Position numbers and translations under genes: made by a program
The notes under the pieces: model-generated
Told to the model about the DNA's origin: nothing
Database searches by the model: none
What the model saw: only the letters and a program-made list of their open reading frames with translations
Shown: one piece after another, positions 16,746-26,089 of the stretch
How the letters are laid out: the number at the start of each line of letters is the position of its first letter
How positions within the stretch are numbered: position 1 is the stretch's first letter
Assembly: GCA_035627615.1 (NCBI GenBank)
Contig: DASPLL010000057.1
Location: 1-64,000, forward strand
Origin: BRH-c25 sp035627615
GTDB lineage: Bacteria > Bacillota > Clostridia > Lutisporales > Lutisporaceae
Direction: 5' to 3'
Length of the DNA: 64,000 bases

Positions 16746-18978
16746 AAGTATAAAAGAAATGCTGTTTTACTTCAGCCTGGTATTTATTATGGTAATGAGC
16801 CTGAGCCTGGCGATTATGGACTGTACAGAGATGGATATGTCCCTGGTAAGAATGGTGTTTTTAACATTGCTTATGACTGCAGCAGTATCAATAATAGTAG
16901 TATTTCCAATAATACTTCCTGCGGCTTTGATTCCGGTCATAGGCTGGATAACCTTCATGTACTATGCACAGCCTGAGGAAATAAAGCTGTATTGGCTGAA
17001 AATAAAGGAGTTCGGAAGCTGGCTTTATGGATATCTACTGGGTTATAACTACTTTGAGACGGGTTATTCCCTGGTGTTTGCTATACTATACACAGCCTTT
17101 ACCGCACTTGTGATCTCATTTATAGTATATAGCGGCAGAGGCGGCTTTGCACTTGTTTTAACCGGTACCATAGCATTGTCCTTTTTCTGGTTTATATATG
17201 TCGAAAAGGCCAGGTGGTATCTTGCCGCTTTCCTCTTTGCAGCTATAATGTTCTATTCTTATCAGATATACAGGAAAAAGCTCAGGGAGTGGAGAGCAGC
17301 GGACAGCACAATAGAACACGATGTAGGACATAACTGGATGCTTTGCTCTGCTGCTGTCATTTTAATATCCCTGACACTTTCCTTTACACTTCCTTTCAAT
17401 ATCAGCCCTGTAAGGTGGACATGGCTTAATGATAAGGTGGTAAGCCTGTTCCCCTTCATCTCGGAATGGAGAAACGACTCACAGGAGTCTTTCAGTTATG
17501 GTTTTAATTCAAGATTCAGCCTGAATTCTGCAGGTTACCTTAACAAAAAGCTTGGCGGAGAACTGAGGCAGGACAGCTCTATCCTGATGACAGTAAAGAC
17601 AAAGGGTGAGGATATACTATATCTCAGGGGTACGGTAAGGGACAGATATTCAGAGAGCAGTTGGTACAAATCGAAGAAGGACCATAAAGTGTACAGCCCG
17701 GGGGAATCAATGCCTCTTCCCTTTGGAAACGGTGTGAATACTTATGAAAAAGAGCTGGAGATTACTTACGAGAAGCTGCTTACCTCTACTGTGTTTGCCC
17801 CGTATTCGGTATATCAGGTGCAGCACAGATCAAAGCGGATATATGCTGATGGGGATTCAGAGGTATACACTTCCAAAATGACAATGAAGCAGGAATCATA
17901 TATAGTGAAAAGCAAGCTGCCGTACATCGATGTAAATAAGCTGCGGCAGGCAAAAGCTGAAAGCCTGGGAGTCAATGAATACGATCTATATACCTCTATA
18001 GGCTCTGATATTCCTGAAAGGGTCATTTCATTGGCACAGGAGATTACAAAAGCACAAAATAATAATTTTGATAAAGCCAAGTCGATAGAGAAATACCTGC
18101 GCGAAAATTACAAGTACACATATAATCCTCCAAGGCTGCCTTCCAAGGCAGAATTCACAGACCATTTTCTTTTTGAAGGAAAAGAAGGCTATTGTACTTA
18201 TTTCGCTACCTCCATGGCAGTGCTTCTAAGAGCCTCTGATGTACCCTGCAGGTATGTGGAAGGCTTTGTAGCCACATATGAGGGTGATGAAAAATGGGAG
18301 GTCAGAGGTACTGATTCTCATGCCTGGGTGGAGGTGTATTTTGACGACTATGGCTGGGTAACTTTTGAGCCTACTCCGCAGTATCCCGTGATCAGGTTTG
18401 CTGAACCCCGGGCAACTGCAGAAGAGAATATGTCCGCCTCAGTAGATGATACAGCAGTAATAAACATTGACATGACCGGTATTTCAAGAGACAGGAGGGA
18501 AATAGAGGACAGAGAGGAATTAGTTTCTGAGGATATGTACCAGACCGGTGGTGAAAGAAGCTTCAGTATTGGAAATACCCTATTGCTTGTTCTATTGATA
18601 TTGTTGGCTGTAAGAGTTGCATATAAGTATATCCGTTGGATAATGAAGGAAATAAATCTCGGACGTGCAAAAGGACGCAGGTTTGCCATGGCTTATCTTG
18701 AGGATATAATATGGTATCTGAGACGTGCAGGCTTTGAAATGAATAAAGAGGAGACATTACGGGAATTTCTGAAAAGGATCAAATCTTATTATGAGGAAAG
18801 GTTTTCCGATATTTCCAATACAATTGTGATGCTGGAAAGGATAAGGTACAGCGACTATGAGCTGAGCTCCGAAGAACGAAGATCGCTGGAGATATTCAGA
18901 AAGGATGTCAAGCGTCTTGCGCTTCTCAAAGCCGGGTTTGTAAAATTTGTTGTAAGCTTGTATATAATTGGAAGATAA
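16735..18978 (+). CDS. TgpA-type transmembrane transglutaminase-like protein
   Basis: A 747-residue membrane protein. About six transmembrane segments fill residues ~10-220, then an extracytoplasmic part with a transglutaminase-like cysteine protease domain. Catalytic triad pieces are visible: Cys in GYCTYFATSMAVLL, His in TDSHAWVEVYF and Asp in DDYGWVTFEPTP. A further membrane segment (ISIGNTLLLVLLILLAVR region) and a cytoplasmic helical tail of ~110 residues follow, matching the TgpA layout (DUF3488-transglutaminase-DUF4129). Start ATG at 16735 sits 5 bases after GGAGG. Last gene of the MoxR-DUF58-TgpA operon; the tRNA-Leu promoter follows directly. Confidence 0.9.
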   Translation: MKNRSIKEMLFYFSLVFIMVMSLSLAIMDCTEMDMSLVRMVFLTLLMTAAVSIIVVFPIILPAALIPVIGWITFMYYAQPEEIKLYWLKIKEFGSWLYGYLLGYNYFETGYSLVFAILYTAFTALVISFIVYSGRGGFALVLTGTIALSFFWFIYVEKARWYLAAFLFAAIMFYSYQIYRKKLREWRAADSTIEHDVGHNWMLCSAAVILISLTLSFTLPFNISPVRWTWLNDKVVSLFPFISEWRNDSQESFSYGFNSRFSLNSAGYLNKKLGGELRQDSSILMTVKTKGEDILYLRGTVRDRYSESSWYKSKKDHKVYSPGESMPLPFGNGVNTYEKELEITYEKLLTSTVFAPYSVYQVQHRSKRIYADGDSEVYTSKMTMKQESYIVKSKLPYIDVNKLRQAKAESLGVNEYDLYTSIGSDIPERVISLAQEITKAQNNNFDKAKSIEKYLRENYKYTYNPPRLPSKAEFTDHFLFEGKEGYCTYFATSMAVLLRASDVPCRYVEGFVATYEGDEKWEVRGTDSHAWVEVYFDDYGWVTFEPTPQYPVIRFAEPRATAEENMSASVDDTAVINIDMTGISRDRREIEDREELVSEDMYQTGGERSFSIGNTLLLVLLILLAVRVAYKYIRWIMKEINLGRAKGRRFAMAYLEDIIWYLRRAGFEMNKEETLREFLKRIKSYYEERFSDISNTIVMLERIRYSDYELSSEERRSLEIFRKDVKRLALLKAGFVKFVVSLYIIGR

Positions 18979-18994
18979 ATGCATAAAAAACATG

Positions 18995-19023
18995 TTGAAA
19001 TCAAAAACTTAACGTGATATAAT
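18995..19023 (+). promoter_or_regulatory. Sigma-A promoter of tRNA-Leu
   Basis: TTGAAA at 18995-19000 and a perfect TATAAT at 19018-19023 with a 17-base spacer. Predicted start is around 19030, just before the tRNA. Confidence 0.85.
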
Positions 19024-19033
19024 AGTTTCGTTG

Positions 19034-19120
19034 GCGTGAGTGGTGGAACTGGCAGACGCGCTAGATTCAGGGTCTAGTGTACGCAAGTACGTGCGGGTTC
19101 AAATCCCGCCTCGCGCACCA
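19034..19120 (+). tRNA. tRNA-Leu (CAG anticodon)
   Basis: An 87-base class II tRNA with a long variable arm. The acceptor stem GCGTGAG pairs with CTCGCGC, the discriminator is A and CCA is encoded. The anticodon arm CTAGA-TTCAGGG-TCTAG gives anticodon CAG (leucine). The T arm contains GGTTCAAATC. Its 3' part, from 19092, is repeated 15.4 kb downstream, marking an integration site. A terminator with a 12-bp stem follows at 19134-19168. Confidence 0.96.
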
Positions 19121-19134
19121 AATTGTCAAGATAA
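19092..19134 (+). repeat. Left attachment repeat (attL) of the tRNA-Leu island
   Basis: 43 bp made of the tRNA-Leu T arm, 3' acceptor strand, CCA and 14 downstream bases. It is identical to 34508-34550. Five further bases upstream (GTACG) match if one inserted base in the right copy is allowed. This is the classic footprint of tyrosine-recombinase integration into a tRNA gene. Confidence 0.88.
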
Positions 19135-19168
19135 AGAACTATGGCAAAAGCTATGGTTCTTTTTTTAT
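19134..19168 (+). terminator. Terminator after tRNA-Leu
   Basis: A 12-bp stem with two G-U wobbles (19134-19145 with 19150-19161), loop AAAA, then a run of seven T. By the integration model this is island-derived sequence replacing the original terminator, now at 34549. From here to the regulator gene at 19351 I see nothing else beyond AT-rich sequence and the regulator's ribosome binding site. Confidence 0.85.
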
Positions 19169-19350
19169 TGCCTTTTTTTATATTATTCAATCTGCTTATT
19201 GCTGTTTTTATGTTACTTGCAAGTTATACAAATAGCAGATTCATAATATATTTATACAAACTTCGACAAAAATATGCAATTATATCCAAAAGATGCTAAA
19301 ATATTATTAGACTATTATGTAAATTTAGAATACTTGGGAGGTGCGTTAAA

Positions 19351-21387
19351 GTGCTGTCAATGACTCTTCTTTCTCTAACGGCTAATACCGCAATAGCAAC
19401 TCAAAAGCAGTTAAAAGAGATATTCGGTGACATGGTTGACATCAAAAGTACTTGTTTTGAGGAATTGGTGCCGGGTTCGAAGATAAGTGATATGTTGGTT
19501 GTGGTAACAAGCCATACAATTAAAGATATTGCGTTAAATTCTATAGAGCCAGGGACAAAAACTATATTTGCAGACAGAATTGTTAATATAGAAACAGTGA
19601 GTAAATTGTATGAAGTTCCTGAAGGGTCTTCGGTGCTTGTGGTTAATAAGCTATACGATACTGCATCAAAAGCAATTGACCAGTTGATAGGAACTGGAAT
19701 ATCTCATATTCAATTCTATCCTTATTATCCGGGGATGGAGTCATGGAACAAAGACTGCAAATATGTTGTTACCTTTGGTGAGAAACAGCTGATACCGGAA
19801 TGGGAAATCGAAATAATAGATCTGGGAATACGGCCGATAGATATCAATACCTGCATAGAAATATCAATGGAATTGAAGATATATGAGAATGTTAAGCATA
19901 CCCTCACATCAGCTTTCTTTCGCCCTTCTTTGCAGCTCTTATATTATTACTCGCAGGAATACAGCAAAAATTTGTTTCTAACCGAAAAACTGCAGCAGTT
20001 GCTTAATATATTCAAGTCGGGGATTGTTTTATTGGACCAGAATCACAAAATATCCTTTTATAATTTTAAGGCTCAACAGCTTCTCCGCATTAAGGATAAC
20101 GCTTCATCCCATATCAAAAGCATTCTTGAAAAAGGCAAATCTTCCGGGAAGGATTTTTTTTATTCAATCAATGGGAAAAATTGTCACATAGAAATTAATA
20201 ATAGCGGCTTCGGTAAAGACCTCGGAACAATCATAACTATCGAAGATATTAAAATCATTGAAAGAATAGAAAAGAGTTACCGATTCTCCTTGCATGAGAG
20301 GGGACTTGTTGCTGAATATAGGTTTGTTGATATATTACACAAGTCCAAGGTAATGGAGGAGCTTATAATGAAAGCCCAGCAGTTTGCCAAAAGTAATTCG
20401 ACTATATTGATAGAGGGGGAAAGCGGTACGGGTAAAGAGCTTCTTGCCCAGGCTATACATAATGCCTCGGAAAGATCAGGTGAAGCCTTTGTTGCCGTAA
20501 ACTTCGCAGCCCTCAGCGAAAGCCTGTGCGAGTCGGAGCTGTTTGGTTATGAAGAGGGCGCCTTTACCGGAGCAAAAAAGGGGGGAAAACGCGGATTATT
20601 CGCAATGGCCCACAAAGGCACTATTTTCCTGGATGAAATTGGGGATGCAACTATCAGCATACAGAAAAAGGTATTGAGAGTTATTCAAGAGCGCCAGATA
20701 CTTCCTGTGGGAGGTTCACAGGTTATACCGGTAGATATCCGGATTATAGCGGCAACAAACAGGGATCTTCAGGCTATGGTAAATGAGGGTGCGTTCCGTC
20801 AGGACTTATATTACCGCTTAAGTGTGCTCCCTCTCAGGATTCCATCTCTTAGAGAGAGAGCAGAGGATATTTTCCCTTTATTTATAAGTATTCTTAAAAA
20901 TCAGTTTCATGTTGATCTGGAGTTGTTTCCAGATGATTTGAGAAAGGAGCTTGAATACTATAAATGGCCTGGAAATGTAAGGGAATTGCGAAATATGGCA
21001 GAATATATGGCTAACTTTATCCAACTCAATATGAATTGGGAAGTAGAGCTCTTGGATATTATGCGGAATAAAATCAACAAGACAGCAGCAGCTAAAGATA
21101 CGACTGCCGAAAAGATTATCCATAGGTTGGAAGAGTACAGTCAAATATCAAATTTTATTCATATCCTTAAAACCCTTGATTCTCCTCCTTTTAAATGGAC
21201 ACGGAAACGCTTATGCAAAGAACTTAAAAAGTCCGGCATTAGCATGAGTGAAAGCCAGATAAAAAGATATCTTCTGACGCTGAAGGAATTTGACTTGATT
21301 CAATCAAAAACCGGAGACGGTACATATATAAAAGATATGGGCAGAGTTGTAATAAACCAACTTGAAAGGGGTGCAGCTTCTATATAA
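19351..21387 (+). CDS. Sigma-54-dependent transcriptional activator
   Basis: A 678-residue enhancer-binding protein. An N-terminal sensor region (1-~200) shows weak PrpR-like character. A PAS-like domain follows (~215-305), then the AAA+ domain (~320-560) with Walker A GESGTGKE near residue 357 and the sigma-54 contact loop GAFTGA near 403; IFLDEIGD is Walker B. The C-terminus (~590-678) lacks the usual short Fis helix-turn-helix and instead looks like a winged helix (RLCKELKKSGISMSESQIKR). Start GTG at 19351 sits 9 bases after GGAGG. It probably senses the island substrate and activates the sigma-54 promoter at 21471. The rpoN gene is in the same window (57709). Confidence 0.9.
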   Translation: MLSMTLLSLTANTAIATQKQLKEIFGDMVDIKSTCFEELVPGSKISDMLVVVTSHTIKDIALNSIEPGTKTIFADRIVNIETVSKLYEVPEGSSVLVVNKLYDTASKAIDQLIGTGISHIQFYPYYPGMESWNKDCKYVVTFGEKQLIPEWEIEIIDLGIRPIDINTCIEISMELKIYENVKHTLTSAFFRPSLQLLYYYSQEYSKNLFLTEKLQQLLNIFKSGIVLLDQNHKISFYNFKAQQLLRIKDNASSHIKSILEKGKSSGKDFFYSINGKNCHIEINNSGFGKDLGTIITIEDIKIIERIEKSYRFSLHERGLVAEYRFVDILHKSKVMEELIMKAQQFAKSNSTILIEGESGTGKELLAQAIHNASERSGEAFVAVNFAALSESLCESELFGYEEGAFTGAKKGGKRGLFAMAHKGTIFLDEIGDATISIQKKVLRVIQERQILPVGGSQVIPVDIRIIAATNRDLQAMVNEGAFRQDLYYRLSVLPLRIPSLRERAEDIFPLFISILKNQFHVDLELFPDDLRKELEYYKWPGNVRELRNMAEYMANFIQLNMNWEVELLDIMRNKINKTAAAKDTTAEKIIHRLEEYSQISNFIHILKTLDSPPFKWTRKRLCKELKKSGISMSESQIKRYLLTLKEFDLIQSKTGDGTYIKDMGRVVINQLERGAASI

Positions 21388-21391
21388 AGTG

Positions 21392-21434
21392 TTTGGCCAC
21401 GTTTGACGACCAAATGCCGCCAAACGTGGCCAAA
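21392..21434. promoter_or_regulatory. Inverted repeat, likely upstream activating site of the sigma-54 activator
   Basis: Perfect 14-bp arms TTTGGCCACGTTTG (21392-21405) and CAAACGTGGCCAAA (21421-21434) with a 15-base spacer. No T tract follows, so a terminator is less likely, although a transcript hairpin just after the regulator stop codon is possible. The dyad lies about 37 bases before the -24 element. Enhancer sites usually lie 80-150 bases away, so the distance is short but workable. Confidence 0.6.
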
Positions 21435-21470
21435 TGGTATTAATAATTACTGGAATCATAGTAATTTTGA

Positions 21471-21487
21471 TTGGCATGGATATTGCA
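21471..21487 (+). promoter_or_regulatory. Sigma-54 (-24/-12) promoter
   Basis: TTGGCATGGATATTGCA carries GG at 21473-21474 and GC at 21485-21486 with exactly 10 bases between, and fits the consensus TTGGCACG-N4-TTGCA at nearly every position. It lies 84 bases before the M24 gene and directly after a sigma-54 activator gene. Transcription should start near 21498. Confidence 0.88.
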
Positions 21488-21570
21488 AATGTAGATAGTT
21501 GTACTAAAATAGTTCGCAAATCACTTTTATGAATGTAGTCATGTAATTATTAATTAAGGAGGAGAAAAAT

Positions 21571-22776
21571 ATGAATTTTTCAGTAGATTGGGTTGATCGA
21601 GTAGATTTTGTGAAAATGCGTGAAATGCGTACGGAGCGGTTACGTCAGACAATGGTGAAGCATAATCTGGATGCCTTAATAACTTTTAGAGCTGAAAACA
21701 TTAGGTATATGACCAATATGAGGCCTCTCTGGTGGCCAATAAGCTTCTTATCCAGAAATGCATCAATGATGACCCAGACAAGCAGACCGGCTCTTTATGT
21801 TACCAGCGGAGACGCACCACGTTGCCGGCACGTCATGACATGGATGAAGCCAGAGGAAATAAAGCCATGTGGGACAATGGAAGAGCCGGGTATTGTTGAT
21901 ACGATGATAAAACAATTTGTAGAGACCCTTAAAGAGCAAGGCTTTACAACCGGAAGAATTGGTGCTGATGCCGGTACTTTCGTTATGCTTGAAAAACTCA
22001 AAGCAGCATTTCCAAGCTGTGAAGTTGTTGATGGAGACGCTTGTGTTATAGAAGCTAAAGCAGTTAAAAACGCCGAAGAGATAAAATTGTTGAAACAGTC
22101 TTCCAGAATTGCTGAAATCGGTATGCAGACAGCAATTGATAACATCAGGACTGGTGTTAGAAACTGTGAAGTATTGGCCGAAGTTATGAAAGTCTTCTAC
22201 TCATTCGGTATGGAAGTACCACAGTGTAACCTTATAGTAACCTCGGGAGAAGAAACAGCTCCACTGCACCGTTTTGCTTCAGACAGAACTATAAGGTACG
22301 GCGATTTGGTATTCATGGACTTGGGTGGCTGCTTCAACGGATATTTTTCAGACTTCACAAGAACAGTAATACATGGCAAGCCAAGTGATATGCAGAAAAG
22401 GATCTATAATGCAGTTTACGAAGAGATGATGACTGTACACGAACTGCTTAAGCCGGGACATACTAATGAAGAAGTAAATATTGCTGCACGTAATGTTATC
22501 AAAAAGCATGGTTTTGAAGAGTGGGGTTTCCACGGAGTACTAGGACATTCCATAGGTGTATCGGGACTTGAAGCACCGCTTATCGGTGAAATAGCTGCTA
22601 CAGGTGGAGATGTTTTCGAATTTGTGCCCGGAATGTGTTTCTCATGTGAGCCGGCTATCTTGGTACCGAACGTTCCAGGTGGCGGTGGAGTACGTATAGA
22701 AGATACAATTCTTGTAACTGAAACAGGAAATGAAATATTGTCAAGACACCCATATTGTGATGAATTGCTAAGATAA
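21571..22776 (+). CDS. M24 family metallohydrolase (creatinase/Xaa-Pro dipeptidase fold)
   Basis: A 401-residue pita-bread-fold protein. An N-terminal creatinase-like domain spans ~1-165 and the M24 catalytic domain ~170-395. The five metal ligands are visible: Asp in VFMDLGG, Asp in YFSDFTRT, His in LGHSIGV, Glu in FSCEPAI and Glu in VRIEDTI. The family includes proline dipeptidases, creatinase, ectoine hydrolase and the DMSP lyase DddP, so the substrate cannot be told from sequence reading. AAGGAGGAG ribosome binding site before the ATG. First gene behind the sigma-54 promoter and followed by a TRAP transporter, suggesting that it attacks the imported compound. Confidence 0.88.
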   Translation: MNFSVDWVDRVDFVKMREMRTERLRQTMVKHNLDALITFRAENIRYMTNMRPLWWPISFLSRNASMMTQTSRPALYVTSGDAPRCRHVMTWMKPEEIKPCGTMEEPGIVDTMIKQFVETLKEQGFTTGRIGADAGTFVMLEKLKAAFPSCEVVDGDACVIEAKAVKNAEEIKLLKQSSRIAEIGMQTAIDNIRTGVRNCEVLAEVMKVFYSFGMEVPQCNLIVTSGEETAPLHRFASDRTIRYGDLVFMDLGGCFNGYFSDFTRTVIHGKPSDMQKRIYNAVYEEMMTVHELLKPGHTNEEVNIAARNVIKKHGFEEWGFHGVLGHSIGVSGLEAPLIGEIAATGGDVFEFVPGMCFSCEPAILVPNVPGGGGVRIEDTILVTETGNEILSRHPYCDELLR

Positions 22777-22905
22777 TTTTACAGGAGGAAGTGTAGTTTG
22801 CTTTCTGATATTAATGCTCGGGGAAAAGTTTTATAAGTAATTCAAATAAAAAGACCTTAAGAGATTTGCAATACAAAAAATATACATAAGGGAGGATATA
22901 AACTA

Positions 22906-24816
22906 ATGCTTGAGGAACTGCTGAAATCTCCATATAAAAGAGATCCTTACACCCGTGTAATTATATGGCTGTTTATTATCGTGGCAATATCTCTCAGCTT
23001 GTTTCATATGTATTTATCGGGTTTCGGGGTTTTGGAAGCCTGGCGGCAACGTTCTATACACCTCACCTTAATACTATTACTTGTTTTTTTAATTCCTAAC
23101 CAGAAAGAAGCACTAAAGAAAGTAAAGTATAGTATATGGGATTTAATCTGCTTATTTGCAACTATAGGGGTGGGAGCCTATTCAGTTATAAATTATTCGG
23201 ATATTGTATACCGTGGAGGAATGCCCAATACTGCCGATCAGGTAGTTGCTTTCATCATAACAGGACTTGTTATAGAGGCTGTTAGGCGGAAGTGTGGGTG
23301 GGCAGTTGTTATAGTAACAGGAATTTTTCTTCTATATGGCTTCTTCGGTTATATGCTACCGGGTTATTTAGGTCATCCCAATTTCACGATAGCAAAGATC
23401 TGTGATCAAATCTATAATTCTAGTGCAGGTATATTTGGAGTTCCACTTGCAGCTGCTGCTGATTTCATTATAATGTTTATAATCTTCGGAGCTTTCCTAA
23501 TCCATACAAAGGCTGGGGAATACTTTACCCTGGTTGCCTATGCCATCGCTGGTAGACAGCGTGGAGGCCCAGCTAAGGCAGCTGTTATTGCCAGTGCGCT
23601 GGTGGGAACAATTCATGGCAGTGGACCGGGAAATGTGGTTACTACAGGGTCTTTTACAATCCCCATGATGAAAAAGGTAGGTTATGAAGCAAAGTTTGCA
23701 GCTGGGGTAGAAGCGGCTGCTTCTACAGGGGGAATACTAATGCCTCCCGTTATGGGTTCGGCAGCCTTTATAATGGCTGCAATAACGGGTATTCCATATG
23801 GGAAGATAATTATATACGCTGCTATACCAGCTGTGCTATATTTTGCTTCGGTATTCTGGATGACTCATCTCGAGGCAGCCAAGATGGGACTCAATCCTTT
23901 AAACCCAGAAGAAATCCCGGATCTTGGTAAGACTATGAAAAGCACCTGGCCTCTTTTGTTTCCGCTTATTGCACTTATTTATATGCTGGTATCAGGGGCT
24001 TCAGCTTCAAGGGCGGCACTGATATCGACACTGCTTCTTGTTGTTTTGTTTATTATCAAGAAGGAAGACCGGTTGACATGGCAACGATTTTTATTCGCAT
24101 TGGAAAGTGGTGCCACAAGTATGGTGTCTATCTCTGTTATATGTGCTGCTGCAGGTATAATTGTCGGTATGATTTCTTTGACTGGGCTTGGTGTGAAGTT
24201 AGGAGCTGTGGTAATGATTTTGGCTCAGGGGAAGTTGATTCTCGCCTTAGTGCTGACAGGATTAACTGCTATGATCCTGGGAATGGGAATGCCGGGAGTC
24301 GCAGCATATATCATAGTTGCTTCAACTATTGCCCCTGCTTTAGTTAAGTTGGGTGTACCTATTATGGCGGCTCACCTATTTGCTTACTATTTAAGCCAGA
24401 TGTCTGCAATTACTCCGCCTGTAGCATTATCTTCATATGCAGCAGCTGCTATAGCAGGGAGCGGGCTGTGGGAAACCGGGTGGGTAGGGTTTAAAATGGC
24501 GGCAGCAGGTTTAATTGTCCCGTTTATGTTTATATATAGTCCTACTCTTTTACTGGATGGCTCTTTCGTACAGATAGTCTGGTCAGTAATAACGTCACTT
24601 ATAGGTACATTTGCACTTGCGTCAGGCTTAGTTGGTTTCTTAGGCAAGTGCAAACTTAGTATGGCGTACAGGGTGATTGTGTTCTTTATCGCATTACTAT
24701 TGATAGATCAGGGTTTACTTACTGATGCCCTTGGTATCTTAACACTTCTGGCCGTTTACCTTATTACAAACAAATCCTTAAAATCTCATAGCAAAAGCCT
24801 GAAAAATATGCAATAA
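22906..24816 (+). CDS. TRAP transporter, fused small and large permease subunits (TAXI type)
   Basis: A 636-residue membrane protein. Residues ~1-130 correspond to the small 4-helix subunit and the rest to the 12-helix large subunit, the fused form (DctQM-like) that pairs with TAXI-type binding proteins. Family patches include GTIHGSGPGNVVTTGSFTIP, GILMPPVMGSAAFIM and GMGMPGVAAYI. It would import an organic acid using a sodium or proton gradient. A GGGAGGAT ribosome binding site sits about 10 bases before the ATG. The 129-base gap before it holds no gene and no promoter I can name. Its partner binding protein follows. Confidence 0.92.
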   Translation: MLEELLKSPYKRDPYTRVIIWLFIIVAISLSLFHMYLSGFGVLEAWRQRSIHLTLILLLVFLIPNQKEALKKVKYSIWDLICLFATIGVGAYSVINYSDIVYRGGMPNTADQVVAFIITGLVIEAVRRKCGWAVVIVTGIFLLYGFFGYMLPGYLGHPNFTIAKICDQIYNSSAGIFGVPLAAAADFIIMFIIFGAFLIHTKAGEYFTLVAYAIAGRQRGGPAKAAVIASALVGTIHGSGPGNVVTTGSFTIPMMKKVGYEAKFAAGVEAAASTGGILMPPVMGSAAFIMAAITGIPYGKIIIYAAIPAVLYFASVFWMTHLEAAKMGLNPLNPEEIPDLGKTMKSTWPLLFPLIALIYMLVSGASASRAALISTLLLVVLFIIKKEDRLTWQRFLFALESGATSMVSISVICAAAGIIVGMISLTGLGVKLGAVVMILAQGKLILALVLTGLTAMILGMGMPGVAAYIIVASTIAPALVKLGVPIMAAHLFAYYLSQMSAITPPVALSSYAAAAIAGSGLWETGWVGFKMAAAGLIVPFMFIYSPTLLLDGSFVQIVWSVITSLIGTFALASGLVGFLGKCKLSMAYRVIVFFIALLLIDQGLLTDALGILTLLAVYLITNKSLKSHSKSLKNMQ

Positions 24817-24929
24817 AGAGTTGGAAAACGGATAAGTGGAAGGGGGAGTTTTGAAATGATATAAGATATGGAGGGCGATTGAAAAAAAGGAGAGTTTTGG
24901 GTCTATTAAGGGAAGGAGGTTTCTTGCAG

Positions 24930-25955
24930 ATGAAATTACGTAAATTAACAGCTCTATTCCTCATCGTAGTGTTACTAGTAAATGTTGCCGGCTGTGCTGG
25001 TGCAAAACAGGAAGTAACAGGTGAAACTAAACAGGAAGCAGCAGTAGAAGAAAAGTATCCGGAAAACTGGCCTAAGAATGTGACAATAGCAGCAGGTATT
25101 ATGGGTGGGCCGTGGTATCCGCTAATGGTTAAGGTCTCTGAAATATTAATGCGTGATATTAAAGGTCTAAATGTAACTGTTATTGAAGGTGGATCCCTGG
25201 CGAACTGTAGGACTATTGAAGAAGGAATAAATGCACAAATGGGTCTGGCTTATGCCAATATTGTATATGACGCGCGTAATGGTGTATATGACGATAAGAA
25301 AATGACTAAGCTGCAAATGACTAACGCATTTATGACTAGTTACTGTCAGTTCTTGGTACCACAAGATAGTAAGATTCAGTCTATCGAAGATATGTTCGAT
25401 AAAAGGCTTGGTTCAAGCCCTCGTGGTGGCGGTCCCGACTTGGTGTGGGGAATTGTTCTGGATCACTACGGAAAATCCTATGATGATGTAAGAGCTGCAG
25501 GAGGAAATGTAAGCTTTGTTAATTTTAACGAAGTAGCGACATTGCTAAAGGATAAACATCTGGATGTGGGATTATTTACAGGTGAATGTCCTCACGCTGC
25601 CGCAATGGAAGCTGAACTGAGTATGCCATTAAGGCCAGTGCCTGTAGCTCGTGATGTAATTGATGCAATAAATAAAGAGTACCCTTACCTAGTCGCTGCA
25701 AAAATTCCATCCGGCTCCTTCAAAGGGGTGGGAGAACCGGTGGAGACACTTTCGATACCTGGTGTCTTTATCGTAAATACCGAGGTGCTGCCTGAAGATT
25801 TTGTTTATAAAGTGGTGAAGACAATTATGAACAGCAAGGATGAAATTACAGGCTCATTTAAATATGTTGATTTGTTGAATTGGGATAATTATAAACTTGG
25901 CATCGATGATAGTGTCTGGCATAAAGGTGCACAAAAAGTTTATCAGGAAAAGTAG
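24930..25955 (+). CDS. TAXI family TRAP transporter solute-binding lipoprotein
   Basis: A 342-residue protein with a lipoprotein signal peptide: basic MKLRK, a hydrophobic core and the lipobox VAGC, so it is anchored to the outer face of the membrane by a lipidated Cys near residue 23. The mature part is a TAXI-type solute receptor (ITIAAGIMGGPWYPL-like opening, SLANCRTIEEG, SPRGGGPD). The frame is open 17 codons further upstream, but AAGGAGG 10 bases before the ATG at 24930 and the signal peptide fix the start. It delivers substrate to the fused permease upstream. Confidence 0.92.
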   Translation: MKLRKLTALFLIVVLLVNVAGCAGAKQEVTGETKQEAAVEEKYPENWPKNVTIAAGIMGGPWYPLMVKVSEILMRDIKGLNVTVIEGGSLANCRTIEEGINAQMGLAYANIVYDARNGVYDDKKMTKLQMTNAFMTSYCQFLVPQDSKIQSIEDMFDKRLGSSPRGGGPDLVWGIVLDHYGKSYDDVRAAGGNVSFVNFNEVATLLKDKHLDVGLFTGECPHAAAMEAELSMPLRPVPVARDVIDAINKEYPYLVAAKIPSGSFKGVGEPVETLSIPGVFIVNTEVLPEDFVYKVVKTIMNSKDEITGSFKYVDLLNWDNYKLGIDDSVWHKGAQKVYQEK

Positions 25956-25977
25956 AATTATAATAGGAATAAACTAG

Positions 25978-26010
25978 GTCCTGTTGGAGTAGGCAAATCT
26001 CCAACAGGAC
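25978..26010 (+). terminator. Stem-loop after the TRAP transporter genes
   Basis: A perfect 12-bp stem GTCCTGTTGGAG / CTCCAACAGGAC with a 9-base loop. It is followed by TCAAAAAT instead of a T tract, so it is more likely an mRNA-stabilising hairpin or weak terminator that sets transporter expression apart from the enzymes downstream. Confidence 0.55.
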
Positions 26011-26089
26011 TCAAAAATACGGTGACTGGCATATTAAAAAACCAGTTATGGAATGGATGTAGCTAGAATTAAGAAAAGGGGGAAAAATC

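Noticed and set aside
19040..19246. 68-residue frame starting inside tRNA-Leu, possible integrase remnant
   Set aside because: It reads through the tRNA and its terminator and shows no recombinase motif.
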